Source: a virus
Length of the DNA stretch: 45,478 nucleotides
Virus record (IMG/VR): IMGVR_UViG_3300018476_000005
Span: 1-45,478 of that record
Direction: 5' to 3' (one strand)
The translations under genes were made by a program, and so were the position numbers. Below the pieces are notes generated by a model. That model ran no database searches. It saw only the letters and a program-made list of their open reading frames with translations, and was not told the DNA's origin. How positions within the stretch are numbered: position 1 is the stretch's first letter; each line of letters opens with the position of its first letter. Of the stretch, positions 12,234-19,973 are shown piece after piece.

Positions 12234-12451
12234 CCCAGTTCTCCTCGTTGTTCGCGCAGGTATCCCCGCAGCCGCACAGTTAGCTGCGCAAGTAGCAGCC
12301 GCAAGTGCCGCTCCCCTCGCGGTGTGACCGCGCCCGTCTTCTCATCCCACAACAGGTCGTTGTTCAGCAGGATCTTGCCGATCTGTTCGTCTACCTCTTC
12401 GGCGATGAGAGCGAAGCGGTGCGCGTCGTCGGGGGCGAGAGGGTTGGTCAT
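12230..12451 (-). CDS. Small helical protein
   Basis: A 73-residue protein starting MTNPLAPDDAHRFALIAEEV, followed by NDLLWDEKTGAVTPRGERHL and a basic helix (LTVRLRGYLREQRGEL). The ATG at 12451 overlaps the upstream stop as ATGA, which fixes the start. Related in its TP-GER block to the 59-residue protein encoded downstream. Function unknown. Confidence 0.6.
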   Translation of the reverse strand: MTNPLAPDDAHRFALIAEEVDEQIGKILLNNDLLWDEKTGAVTPRGERHLRLLLAQLTVRLRGYLREQRGELG

Positions 12452-12633
12452 TGGCGCTCCCCTAGCTTGCGGTGCCATTCGTCGTTGCTTGCTCTCATGC
12501 TGCCGATGACGTCAACCAGGATGGTGAAGTCTTCCCGCAGCCGGTACTGCCCTACGGCGAGGTACACCACTGCCCCGGCCATGCCGGCGAACGCGACCAG
12601 TGCACCGATGATGGCGACGTCAGCGATTCCCAT
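12448..12633 (-). CDS. Small single-pass membrane protein
   Basis: A 61-residue protein with one membrane helix (IADVAIIGALVAFAGMAGAV, residues about 4-27) and a charged cytoplasmic helix (RLREDFTILVDVIGSMRAS). Overlaps the following gene. Function unknown. Confidence 0.65.
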   Translation of the reverse strand: MGIADVAIIGALVAFAGMAGAVVYLAVGQYRLREDFTILVDVIGSMRASNDEWHRKLGERQ

Positions 12634-13021
12634 GCCGGTCCCTGGCGGTGATGGTGAGCAGCCGGGCGGCGATGGTCCGTTTACGTGGGTCCATGTCCTG
12701 CCAGTCCCGCCGTGCCTCCTGCAACGATTCGGTGAAACGGTCGGCGAACGTGGGCGAATCGGCTCGCAGCGTCCGCAGCGCTCGCCCTTGCGCGTGTTGT
12801 TCCCTGCCGGCGACGTCGCGGGCTTGGTTCACGTCATCGATGAGACGGTCAATCTGTTTAGTGCGTTGCCAACTGCCGTAGACAACGACAACGAGCAGGA
12901 CAACGATCATGGTCGCGGTGAACCAGGAACGGTAGACGGCGAGCAGGTACCCCAGCGCGACGGCCGCGAGGTAACTGATCGTCTCTGCCGCCAGCAGCCC
13001 GGTCGCCAGTCCCCGCCTCAC
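12620..13021 (-). CDS. Membrane protein with cytoplasmic helical domain
   Basis: A 133-residue protein. The GTG at 13021 overlaps the upstream stop as GTGA and places two membrane helices right after the N-terminus (ETISYLAAVALGYLLAVY and TATMIVVLLVVVVYG). A long charged helical tail follows (RTKQIDRLIDDVNQARDVAG, FTESLQEARRDWQDMDP). The open frame upstream of 13021 lies inside another gene and should not be used. Two-helix membrane anchor with cytosolic coiled coil; function unknown. Confidence 0.65.
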   Translation of the reverse strand: MRRGLATGLLAAETISYLAAVALGYLLAVYRSWFTATMIVVLLVVVVYGSWQRTKQIDRLIDDVNQARDVAGREQHAQGRALRTLRADSPTFADRFTESLQEARRDWQDMDPRKRTIAARLLTITARDRHGNR

Positions 13022-13251
13022 TGGTGGATCTTCTCTTCGGTGATGATCCCTTGAGCTAGTCGGAAGGCGGCGGTCACCGTCGCCAGGAAAGCCATGATCA
13101 TGACGTATGAGTACCCGAGCCAGTGAGCCAAGGCAGCCAGGAAGCCGTCGTCGCGCATGTTCCACGTCTGGCCGGCCAGCCAGCTAGTCAAGAGCATCAC
13201 CGGGAAGGCGACCGCTACGGCCAGCCAGAATTGTTTGGTGTTCGCTTTCAT
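13018..13251 (-). CDS. Small membrane protein
   Basis: A 77-residue protein with two membrane helices (FWLAVAVAFPVMLLTSWLAG and YSYVMIMAFLATVTAAFRLA), and short charged ends. It is the fourth membrane protein within 1.9 kb of the leftward early operon. Coupled by GTGA to the next gene, which is also a membrane protein, so they may form a complex. Function unknown. Confidence 0.65.
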   Translation of the reverse strand: MKANTKQFWLAVAVAFPVMLLTSWLAGQTWNMRDDGFLAALAHWLGYSYVMIMAFLATVTAAFRLAQGIITEEKIHQ

Positions 13252-13258
13252 TCGTCGC

Positions 13259-13528
13259 TCACCGCTCCGCCCTGGGCCCGTTGTAACCGCACTGGCTATA
13301 AGTGCCGGGGACTTGTGACACGCCGGCGGTGGGTAGTCCCTGCTCGTCGTGTCCGGCCTGCCATTCTTGGATCTTGTCGGATCTTGTCCCTAACGGTGGA
13401 TGGTCGGGCATCGTCGGGCATCCGGACTCGGTGAGCATGTGGGTTGCGGCTGCCCAGTTTTCCGCACACCCGCCCCGGTACTTGCGTCCTTCGATCTGGA
13501 CGTAGACGTGGTAATGATGCTCGTTCAT
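13259..13528 (-). CDS. Small hypothetical protein
   Basis: An 89-residue protein starting MNEHHYHVYVQIEGRKYRGG, with two cysteines and LGTRSDKIQEWQAGHDEQGL. A His-rich first strand and Tyr pattern suggest a small alpha/beta domain. ATG at 13528 follows a GAGTGAGGGG leader. Function unknown. Confidence 0.6.
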   Translation of the reverse strand: MNEHHYHVYVQIEGRKYRGGCAENWAAATHMLTESGCPTMPDHPPLGTRSDKIQEWQAGHDEQGLPTAGVSQVPGTYSQCGYNGPRAER

Positions 13529-13532
13529 CCCC

Positions 13533-13919
13533 TCACTCTTTCCACAGCACGAGATCCCGTCTCTTCTTGCGCGGTTTGCATGAGGGTTTCCACCTGCTGC
13601 CGGTCAGGCGCCAGGTACAGCGGCAGGGCTCCATGTCGTGGATGGTGGTGGGGTAGCCGCAGCGGCATACGGCGTGCAGCAGCATCCGCACGGCGATGGC
13701 GGTGGCGGCGTCAACAGGAGTGGACAACCCCGACACCTCGATGATCTTGTTGCGGGTCCATGTCACCTCAACGTGCCACCGATCAACGTCAGCAGAAGAC
13801 GACCACGACCACAGCTTGAAGTGTCGGGCCCCAGCCCGTTCCGCCAGGTCGATCGCGCCGGCGATGGTGCCTCGCGCGAACACGTCGGTAGCGCTGTGGG
13901 GTTCCACCTCAACATCCAC
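13533..13919 (-). CDS. Hypothetical protein with cysteine cluster
   Basis: A 128-residue protein. The N-terminal half has an alpha/beta pattern (VFARGTIAGAIDLAERAGAR, DRWHVEVTWTRNKIIEVSG). The C-terminal half carries a cysteine cluster (CRCGYPTTIHDMEPCRC), then a basic tail (KPSCKPRKKRRDLVLWKE). The cysteines suggest a zinc site for nucleic-acid binding. Function unknown. Confidence 0.6.
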   Translation of the reverse strand: MDVEVEPHSATDVFARGTIAGAIDLAERAGARHFKLWSWSSSADVDRWHVEVTWTRNKIIEVSGLSTPVDAATAIAVRMLLHAVCRCGYPTTIHDMEPCRCTWRLTGSRWKPSCKPRKKRRDLVLWKE

Positions 13920-13969
13920 GCCGAAACGCTAGCAGCGCCCCCAACCACCCCGGCGCCAACCGGGCGGGG

Positions 13970-14683
13970 TCACGCGAACGTGTCAACTCCGAGCTGCGCG
14001 AGGATGATCTTCGGGTAGTCGCCGTGCGGCAGCCGGTGCCGGCAGGCGTGGCAGTACACCCACTCCTCCTCAGCCCGTCGCCGCAGCGCAGCGTCCCCGC
14101 ACTGCGGACACGGACCCGGCATGTGGGTCACCGGGTCGGTCAAGTCAAGGATCGCCATAGCGCGGCGGTGGCAGCGCCGCAACTGTTCAATCGCATCGGC
14201 CCCATCGCGTTGCACAATCGCCTCATCAGGTCCGTCGAAGAAACCGTGCGTCAAAGGGGTCGCCGCGAGCAGGTCCAAACGGTTGGCGATAAAGCGCACA
14301 CATGAATCAACCGCCCACCCTGGCCGCACCTGTGTGTAATCGACGTCGGACAATTCCGCGCGGTCGCGTACCACCTGTTCCCAGCAGGTCAGGGCCCAGT
14401 AGATGGAACGGCACGCGCTTTCACAAATCTCATCGAGAGGAACAAATGACAATACGTCGGCGGGTCGGATCCCGGCCGTTTGTGCGCGGCGTCGCCCGGC
14501 GCGGGTGCGGGCTAGGATGGACAGGTCAACGTAGTCGCGGGGCAGGGCCCGCACGTCAGCCCGGATCATCTCGGTACACGGATCGCACAGCCCCGGCGTC
14601 TCACCTACATATGCCCTTAAAGGCCCCTCATTTGCCCGCTGCCGCGAGTAGCACCCATCTCCTAGGGCACATGACCTAATCAT
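13970..14683 (-). CDS. Zinc-binding protein, possible DNA-binding
   Basis: A 237-residue protein with an N-terminal cysteine module (CALGDGCYSR, GLCDPCTEMI). A helical middle with RRRAQTAGIRPADVLSFVP and GPDEAIVQRDGADAIEQLRR follows, then a C-terminal zinc ribbon (GPCPQCGDAALRRR, YCHACRHRLPHGDYP). Two separate zinc modules flanking a helical core resemble proteins seen in actinophage replication operons, with no defined activity. It lies just downstream of the endonuclease VII region, so a role in DNA metabolism or early gene control is likely. Confidence 0.65.
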   Translation of the reverse strand: MIRSCALGDGCYSRQRANEGPLRAYVGETPGLCDPCTEMIRADVRALPRDYVDLSILARTRAGRRRAQTAGIRPADVLSFVPLDEICESACRSIYWALTCWEQVVRDRAELSDVDYTQVRPGWAVDSCVRFIANRLDLLAATPLTHGFFDGPDEAIVQRDGADAIEQLRRCHRRAMAILDLTDPVTHMPGPCPQCGDAALRRRAEEEWVYCHACRHRLPHGDYPKIILAQLGVDTFA

Positions 14684-15005
14684 GTTTCTGTCCCCTTACG
14701 TTGGCTCTCAGGGCGCCAACGAGTCTGGCCTCTTTGTGGTCGTGGCACAGCAGCGTCACGAACCCCTGGTCGGTGCGTTTCCACCGCACGGTGCGCATCC
14801 GGGGCGCGTGCAGCCAACCCCGCAACTGGCATTCCCGCTGGCAGTCGTCGCAGAACCGGGGCAGTTTCGGCCGGTAGTGCACGTAGCTGACCGGCTTGTC
14901 GTCGGGCTTCACCCCGGTCGGCAGGGCCAGCCGCTCCGGCGCGGGCTCCGGGAACAGGGCGAGCTGCTCGCGGGCGAAGCCTTTCTTCGGCCGTTGCCTG
15001 GTCAC
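14676..15005 (-). CDS. Hypothetical cysteine protein of replication operon
   Basis: A 109-residue basic protein (KKGFAREQLALFPEPAPERL) with a cysteine cluster, FCDDCQRECQLRGWLH, and a final LLCHDHKEARLVGAL that could complete a zinc site. It overlaps endonuclease VII at its start and the 237-residue gene at its end. The association with endonuclease VII suggests a DNA-related role; the function is unknown. Confidence 0.65.
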   Translation of the reverse strand: MTRQRPKKGFAREQLALFPEPAPERLALPTGVKPDDKPVSYVHYRPKLPRFCDDCQRECQLRGWLHAPRMRTVRWKRTDQGFVTLLCHDHKEARLVGALRANVRGQKHD

Positions 15006-15412
15006 GGCGCGTCCACATCGGCGAGCAGCGCCCTAGCCGGCGGGTGCTCCAGGTAGAGAGCGGCGCGGTCGAAGAACGCCGGGTCGTCACGGCCGTGGCC
15101 AACCATGTCGTTGCAGGGCCGACACAGCAGGCCCCGTACCGCCCCCGTGGCGTGGTCGTGGTCCACCGACAGGCGTCGGGTGGCGCCGGTGGCACGGCGG
15201 CAGATCGCGCAGCGCCGGTCCTGGGCCTCGTACAGCCGGTCGTATCCCTCGCGGCCCAGCCCGTACACCCGAGCCACCCGGGTCCGGTGCGATGCGTCAC
15301 GCGCCGCCTTGGCACGGGCAAGGGCGCACCGGAAGCAAAACTTCCGACTGGCCTGCTTCGGTCCCTTGGTCCCGGCGCATCCGGCGCAGGGCTTGCCGAT
15401 CCACGCGGTCAT
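15002..15412 (-). CDS. Recombination endonuclease VII family
   Basis: A 136-residue protein. The core YDRLYEAQDRRCAICRRATG, then LSVDHDHATGAVRGLLCRPC with a final N, is the endonuclease VII-type HNH motif: CxxC zinc pair, DHDH and CxxCN. The phage T4 enzyme resolves Holliday junctions and branched DNA before packaging. An extra N-terminal zinc ribbon (CAGCAGTKGP, KFCFRC) should help DNA binding. ATG at 15412 (MTAWIG) is favoured; the frame extends upstream into the palindromic spacer and is unlikely to be coding there. Confidence 0.88.
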   Translation of the reverse strand: MTAWIGKPCAGCAGTKGPKQASRKFCFRCALARAKAARDASHRTRVARVYGLGREGYDRLYEAQDRRCAICRRATGATRRLSVDHDHATGAVRGLLCRPCNDMVGHGRDDPAFFDRAALYLEHPPARALLADVDAP

Positions 15413-15565
15413 GTGCCATCCCCCGTTCTTTGTTGATCTTCTTCGTCGGTGCGCCCTTGGATCTTGGTATTCGGCGCTATGTCCCGGTATGCCCCGGTTT
15501 GCAGGCGGGTGGGCTATTCGCCTCCCCGGGCTCAAAATGGTCTGCTTTTCCGTGGGCGCTCAGCC

Positions 15566-15611
15566 CCCCTCCTGGCCCCCCCCCTTTATAAAGGGGGGGG
15601 GCCGGGAGGGG
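15566..15611. repeat. 46-base near-perfect GC palindrome
   Basis: The two 23-base arms (15566-15588 and 15589-15611) pair except for one T-G position. The centre is C9-TTTATAAA-G9, and the outer part is CCTCCTGG/CCGGGAGG. It sits in the 226-base gap between the RepA-like ATPase gene and endonuclease VII. It could be a strong terminator hairpin on either strand, but no U tract follows. Operator, replication-related structure or assembly-difficult homopolymer are alternatives. The remaining gap (15413-15565 and 15612-15638) holds no recognised gene. Confidence 0.7.
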
Positions 15612-15638
15612 TGGCGGCGGCAGCCCCACGGGGGAAGA

Positions 15639-16808
15639 TCAAGTTAAAGGAATTTCGGATGGTATGTGAAACACTCTCGCACCGTGCTTGCCGCGCTTTT
15701 CGGTGATCTGCTTCGTCTCCAGCAGCTGATCCAGAGCTAGATCAACCGCCCCCTTCCTGATCTTGGCCTCGGTGTAGGTGCTCGTCACGTTGGCCACCTC
15801 ACCGCGACTGTTGAGCGCCGCGATCGCCGCGAGCACAACCTCGGGCATCGTGCGTCCGGCACCCCACGGATCGACGTCGGGCCTGGGCGGGTACAGCGCC
15901 ACCTCCGTCCACTGGCAGTGATCAAGCTTGGTGTCATCGACCACGAACTCGCCCATGTACGTCCTGCCGGGGTTGCTGCGGTCCTTGCGACCGTGTTGGC
16001 GCAGGTGCCCTGGTCGGTCCTTGAGCACCGACAGGTGCGAGCGACCCCGGGCGCCGCGCCCGAACGGGTCTGCGTTCTCCAGCAGCAGCACGGCACCGGT
16101 GACCGCGTTGACCTTGTGGATCGAACCGATCGCGGTGCGCCCCCGCTGCTCGCGGTCCTTGACAACGTGGTCCGCCTGTAGAATTGCGGCACCGACAGCC
16201 GTGAATGGCTTGACCAGTCGCCGCCGGAAGTTCGCCGCCCCATCCTCTTCTCGGATGTTCCAGCCGTGCAGACTCATCGCCTCATTGACTCCATCCAGGA
16301 TGACCAATGAGGGATTCATATTCAACAACGGCAGCAGGGTGCTGGAATCGGCCGGAGTTTCGGGAGCCAGGAAGTGGAAATACTTGGTGATGAGTCCCTC
16401 GGGCGTATCCATGTTCATCAGTCTGGTCACTGTTTCACTCGGGTTAGACTCCTCGAAGTGCAGATACAGAACGTGATGACCCTTGAGCAATTCGGTCCTG
16501 ACGCAGGCCAGGCAGAACCACGACTTGCCGGCCTCCATTTCGCCGATGATGGCGTGTTCCTTACCGGCGTAGAGCAGTGACGTTCCATCGCCCCCAGTCA
16601 GCCCCATGTCGGGCTTGACTGGGACATAGGTGCCATCCAGGAATGGACGTAGGTCAACCAGCTTCCACGATCCATCACCATGCTCCTGCGGGCCGTCAGC
16701 GCCTTGCTCCATCTTGTCGAAGTCCTTCCAGATGTCGTAGTCCGGCGCCTCGTCACTCATGCCGTCGTCCGTTTCGGCAGGTACGGACGAAGGTCGATCG
16801 GGGTCCAT
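15639..16808 (-). CDS. RepA/RecA-like AAA ATPase (replicative helicase candidate)
   Basis: A 389-residue RecA-fold ATPase of the AAA_25/RepA type. Walker A is GEMEAGKSW at residues 89-97 and Walker B is SLVILDGVNEA at about 167-177. The sensor-like region includes AAILQADHVVKD and later LSVLKDRPGH. The C-terminal about 70 residues (LAAIAALNSRGEVANV, KGAVDLALDQLLETKQI) form a winged helix-like domain, as in RepA-type replication proteins. It probably acts as the hexameric helicase or replisome ATPase, since no DnaB-type helicase or polymerase is present. ATG at 16808; 16760 is an alternative. Confidence 0.8.
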   Translation of the reverse strand: MDPDRPSSVPAETDDGMSDEAPDYDIWKDFDKMEQGADGPQEHGDGSWKLVDLRPFLDGTYVPVKPDMGLTGGDGTSLLYAGKEHAIIGEMEAGKSWFCLACVRTELLKGHHVLYLHFEESNPSETVTRLMNMDTPEGLITKYFHFLAPETPADSSTLLPLLNMNPSLVILDGVNEAMSLHGWNIREEDGAANFRRRLVKPFTAVGAAILQADHVVKDREQRGRTAIGSIHKVNAVTGAVLLLENADPFGRGARGRSHLSVLKDRPGHLRQHGRKDRSNPGRTYMGEFVVDDTKLDHCQWTEVALYPPRPDVDPWGAGRTMPEVVLAAIAALNSRGEVANVTSTYTEAKIRKGAVDLALDQLLETKQITEKRGKHGARVFHIPSEIPLT

Positions 16809-16815
16809 GTGTCTC

Positions 16816-17136
16816 TCATATGACCTCTCCTGTCTCCCAGTCCACCGCCCCGCCCAGGTACAGCCGGGGCGGGGTGTTCATGTCGGCGAGGCGTTGCGCT
16901 ACCCGCTGCTCATAGGTCAGAGCGGGACGGGTACGCATAGCCCAGGTGTGTTTCTCCTCGGTGAGTTCTTCGTACGTGTGGCGGCGGCCGGCTACATACG
17001 CCTGCGCTGCCAGGTATGCGGCCTGGGTTTCGGTGTAGCGGCGGGTACCGGGCGGCCGTGTCGATAGCCAGTCGGATGATTCGGTGCAGCGGGTCCGCAG
17101 CCACGCCCGGATCACCGCCTCGTCGTCGGCGGTCAT
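16816..17136 (-). CDS. Hypothetical protein of replication operon
   Basis: A 106-residue mainly helical protein (MTADDEAVIRAWLRTRC, ETQAAYLAAQAYVAGRRHTY, LTYEQRVAQRLADMN). It lies between RecT and the RepA-like ATPase and overlaps the upstream stop by 4 bases. A helicase loader or recombination accessory role is possible from position only. No family recognised. Confidence 0.6.
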   Translation of the reverse strand: MTADDEAVIRAWLRTRCTESSDWLSTRPPGTRRYTETQAAYLAAQAYVAGRRHTYEELTEEKHTWAMRTRPALTYEQRVAQRLADMNTPPRLYLGGAVDWETGEVI

Positions 17137-17363
17137 TCGTGTTGGGCGCGGTAGCGCAGGTTGGCCAGTTCATGATCGACGGCGCCGGCGAGGTGAGCGA
17201 GGTGCTGGTGGTGGAACTCCAGCACGGCCAGCATCGCGGCTTGGTAGTCGACAATGAGGTTGTCTTCGTCGGCCAGCTCTGCGGTTTGCCGCACGGCGGC
17301 GAGGTAGCGTCGGACGGCGGCGGCCCGGTTGCCGTCGCGCTGGGTGCGCAGGTCATCCGGCAT
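17133..17363 (-). CDS. Small helical protein of recombination operon
   Basis: A 76-residue helical protein (RNRAAAVRRYLAAVRQ-like start, then NLIVDYQAAMLAVLEFHHQH and a leucine/alanine-rich HLAGAVDHELANLRYR). Overlaps the RecT gene by 11 bases at its start. Function unknown. Confidence 0.6.
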   Translation of the reverse strand: MPDDLRTQRDGNRAAAVRRYLAAVRQTAELADEDNLIVDYQAAMLAVLEFHHQHLAHLAGAVDHELANLRYRAQHE

Positions 17364-18072
17364 CTTCGGCCTCCATCTCCCCCGGTTCCGGTCTGGGTGT
17401 GGGTTCCGGTTCCGGTAGCGGTTCCGGTGTGGGTGCCGATATCGCGGCCGGTCGGTACGGCTCTAAAGGTGGCGGCGGTGGCGCCGGGGCCCGTTGCAGT
17501 ACCCGCTTCGCCCTCGTCGGTGGTGCCGTAACCTCGTCGCCCTCTTCGCCGTCGCGCAGCTCCTCTTGGGAGTAGGCCAAGCCGAGGATCGCGTCGGCGC
17601 CGACAAGCCGGCACACCTCCGACGTCGCGCGGGCGGTGAACATTTGTTGCGCCATCCGCTTGTACGCCGGCCTACCCGCCAAGCCCGCCTTCTCGGCGCG
17701 GGCCATCGTCCACGTTGAGGTTTCCCAGTGTTCGGACCCTTTGCGCCGGCCCCGTACGGTGACGCGGGTGTCGGACTGTTCGACGGTTTCGATTTCGTGG
17801 CCGTGGGATTGCACCAGCCCGCGCAGGGCGAGGGCATTCAACGCGGGTTTGCCTTCGATGACGTCGATCGCGGCGAGCCCCACCATCGGGGAGATGCCGA
17901 TTTCGCGGCTGGTGAGGATCGCGGCGGAGATCGCATCGGGCCGGCCTTGCAGGGCTTTGGGTACAAACTCCGTTTTGGCGATCATGGTGGCTACGGTGTG
18001 GACTTCCCGTGCTGCTTGCGCCCACGAGATCAGGTCACCGACGTCGGTGCGGTTGATGGCTAGCTCGCTCAT
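17353..18072 (-). CDS. recT: RecT-type single-strand annealing protein
   Basis: A 239-residue homologue of RecT, the phage annealase that pairs single-stranded DNA. The family core is visible: FVPKALQGRPDAISAAILTS, EIGISPMVGLAAIDVIEGKP, ALALRGLVQSHGHEIETVEQ, TRVTVRGRRKGSEHW, a WTMARAEKAGLAG block and MAQQMFTARATSEVCRLVGA. The last about 60 residues are proline/glutamate-rich and disordered, a common tail for interaction with single-strand binding protein. It is coupled through a 53-residue gene to the RecB-like exonuclease, forming the usual exonuclease/annealase pair. Confidence 0.92.
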   Translation of the reverse strand: MSELAINRTDVGDLISWAQAAREVHTVATMIAKTEFVPKALQGRPDAISAAILTSREIGISPMVGLAAIDVIEGKPALNALALRGLVQSHGHEIETVEQSDTRVTVRGRRKGSEHWETSTWTMARAEKAGLAGRPAYKRMAQQMFTARATSEVCRLVGADAILGLAYSQEELRDGEEGDEVTAPPTRAKRVLQRAPAPPPPPLEPYRPAAISAPTPEPLPEPEPTPRPEPGEMEAEDAG

Positions 18073-18230
18073 GCCTGGCCCTCCTGTTGCTGGTCGCGCA
18101 GGACGGCGGCGATGATGCGGTACACCTGATGTTCGGTGAAGCCTTGCTCCAGTAGGGCTAGGTACATTTCCCGCATCGCGTGCGCCGCGACGCGCATTTC
18201 GGCGGATGGTTCGACGGGCGGGCGGCTCAT
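18069..18230 (-). CDS. Small protein between exonuclease and RecT
   Basis: A 53-residue helical protein starting MSRPPVEPSAEMRVAAHAMR with QGFTEHQVYRIIAAVLRDQQ. It overlaps both the exonuclease stop and the RecT start as ATGA, so all three genes are translationally coupled. The tight coupling suggests a partner of the recombination pair, although this is inference. Confidence 0.7.
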   Translation of the reverse strand: MSRPPVEPSAEMRVAAHAMREMYLALLEQGFTEHQVYRIIAAVLRDQQQEGQA

Positions 18231-19021
18231 GCCGCTGCCGCCTTTTCGATGACGGTGGGTTCGCCGATCCAGGCGTCGGCGGTGCGGGTTTCCCGGGCGA
18301 CGTAGGCGACGTGCAGGAACGCGGCGTACACGTTGGGTCCGGTGTCTACGGGGTAGCAGTCGTAGCCGTCGTCGCGTAGCTGCACGACGTAGGTGTCTTC
18401 GATGCCGACTTCGGACATGGGGATTTCGGTGCCGTCGCCGGCGACGTAGCAGTCGGCCCAGCGGTAGGCGGCGAGTTGCAGTGCGGTGCGCCAGTGGGGT
18501 TTGCGCAGTCCTGTTTTGTAGTCGATGAGTGCCCGGCGCGGGGCCCCGACAAGGCCAGAGATGTCACCGATGAGGTCGAAGGTGCCGCCGTATGCCCATG
18601 CCCGGCTGCCGATGGGCTGTTCCGACAGCAGCGGGGTTACCCGCCAGTCGTCCATGAATTTGACGGCGGACAGGGCGTGTCCGTACAGCACTTCGTCTTC
18701 GTCTTCGACGGCGACGGGTTCCCCGCGTATCAGTTTTTCGGCGAGTGCGTGGACTTTGGTGCCCCGCACGGCGAGTTTTTGCCGTTTGGTGATGTAGGTG
18801 CGTTTCAGGTCGGCGATCATGGCGTCGCGGCCCAGGTCGTAGAGCTGGTCGAGTTCTTCGATAGCCATGTCGGCTACCCGTTCGGCGACGCACGCCGCCG
18901 CCCACGGCACGAGCCCGCCGGATGGGGTGCCTTCGGACAGCAGGGTGGTGACGCCGTCGACTTTCTTGCCGTCGATGTAGTAGCTGTGGCCGGTGCCGTG
19001 GTTTTTGCGCACGATGCTCAC
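18227..19021 (-). CDS. RecB/Cas4-like PD-(D/E)XK exonuclease
   Basis: A 264-residue nuclease of the PD-(D/E)XK superfamily as found beside RecT in actinophages. The catalytic pattern is readable: histidine in RGTKVHALAE (about 91), glutamate near LLSEQPIG (134), aspartate in GGTFDLIGD (149), the D-x-K of LIDYKTG (167-169) and the motif IV-like LQLAAYRW. It would resect double-stranded ends to give single strands for RecT. No iron-sulfur cysteine set is visible, which sets it apart from true Cas4 proteins. Confidence 0.87.
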   Translation of the reverse strand: MSIVRKNHGTGHSYYIDGKKVDGVTTLLSEGTPSGGLVPWAAACVAERVADMAIEELDQLYDLGRDAMIADLKRTYITKRQKLAVRGTKVHALAEKLIRGEPVAVEDEDEVLYGHALSAVKFMDDWRVTPLLSEQPIGSRAWAYGGTFDLIGDISGLVGAPRRALIDYKTGLRKPHWRTALQLAAYRWADCYVAGDGTEIPMSEVGIEDTYVVQLRDDGYDCYPVDTGPNVYAAFLHVAYVARETRTADAWIGEPTVIEKAAAA

Positions 19022-19383
19022 GCGACAACCTCGGTCGCGGCGTACATGGTGCCGTTTTTGAACTCTTCCAGTGATTCGACGGGGATGCGCAGCGGCGAGT
19101 TGTGGTCGCCGTATTTGTTGGCTTTGAGTTTCCCGTCGCGGATGAGTTGCCGGACGGTTTCGGCGGAGACGCCGAGTTGGCGGGCGACTTGGCCGGTGGA
19201 CAGCAGTCCGGTGCCGGCGTTGCGCTCGTAGCCGTTCTGCAGTGCGGCGAGGCTTTCGTCGGAGACGATCATGCCTCGGACGCCGGGTTTGCGGGTGGCT
19301 TCAAGTCGGCCGGCTGCGATGTGCCTATACACCGACTCAGGGCTTACCTGCAAAGATGCGGCACTTTCACGAATGGACGCCAT
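19018..19383 (-). CDS. Tandem helix-turn-helix protein, first gene of leftward early operon
   Basis: A 121-residue protein with two related HTH units: SIRESAASLQVSPESVYRHI near the N-terminus and LLSTGQVARQLGVSAETVRQ in the C-terminal half. Each is followed by a short wing (GRLEATRKPGVRG, GKLKANKYGDHNSP), the pattern of excisionase/MerR-like HTH_17 domains. ATG at 19383 has GGGGGAAAG upstream. As the first gene of the recombination/replication operon it probably regulates it, or serves as recombination directionality factor. The longer open frame to 19593 lacks coding character and would cover the promoter region. Confidence 0.75.
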   Translation of the reverse strand: MASIRESAASLQVSPESVYRHIAAGRLEATRKPGVRGMIVSDESLAALQNGYERNAGTGLLSTGQVARQLGVSAETVRQLIRDGKLKANKYGDHNSPLRIPVESLEEFKNGTMYAATEVVA

Positions 19384-19701
19384 CTTTCCCCCAATGTGCG
19401 CAATGTGGTATAAGCCCAGTAGAGCCAGGCAGATAGTGGATCTTGCTGGTTCATGGCTTACGACCAGAAATGTACGCATATCCGGGGGCCGCTCGGACGG
19501 ACTTTGAAACCTTCGGCTAGATGCTCTTGGTACAACCAGACAGAACGTGCCAGAACCCGACACTTGCACCACCCTTTTGGCGTACCTAGTCATCCCCTCA
19601 GGTGACGCCCTGTTGGGGTGAACTGCGGGTCACATTCCCCACCACCGCGCGGGGCCCGGCGCCGTTGGGCAGGGCACAAGCACAACCACACGGGGGTTCC
19701 G
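19384..19701. other. Divergent intergenic control region
   Basis: A 318-base gap between the leftward tandem-HTH gene and the rightward gene at 19702. It should hold promoters for both directions. A direct repeat of CAGAAC at a 10-base period (inside the segment 19537-19556) and a TATACC on the minus strand before the HTH gene are the only signals noted. No early-promoter TTGGCCGAC/TATAGT element is present, so control differs from the 4-7 kb region. Confidence 0.4.
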
Positions 19702-19956
19702 GTGCCACGGATACGTCACTGCCTGCGCCAAGGGGTCGTGTTCCGGCCCAAGATGCGCAAAGCGAAAGGGTTCGGCTACTGCCCCGCCTGCGGGCTGACC
19801 TTGGATCCCGGCCAGGACACCGTCTACCTGCCGCTGGGGCCCGGCGTCGACAAAGAGCAGCAGCGGGTCGCGCTCAAAGGCGAGTGGTACGAGGCGGTCG
19901 CACTCGAAATCCACTGGGAATGCTCAGGCTTCCGCGCCCCCGCCGCCGCCAAGTAG
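19702..19956 (+). CDS. Small cysteine protein
   Basis: An 84-residue protein using a GTG at 19702 with CGGGGG five bases upstream. The frame is open further back, but the upstream part looks non-coding. It contains GYCPACGLTLDPGQDTVYLP, a zinc-ribbon half, and a third cysteine in EIHWECSGF. Rightward, opposite to the surrounding operons. Function unknown. Confidence 0.6.
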   Translation: MPRIRHCLRQGVVFRPKMRKAKGFGYCPACGLTLDPGQDTVYLPLGPGVDKEQQRVALKGEWYEAVALEIHWECSGFRAPAAAK

Positions 19957-19973
19957 AGGGAAGGGGTGCCGCG

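Noticed and set aside
15566-15611. Protelomerase (telRL) site for linear plasmid prophage
   Set aside because: The palindrome is suggestive, but there is no protelomerase or plasmid partition gene, and a serine integrase is present.
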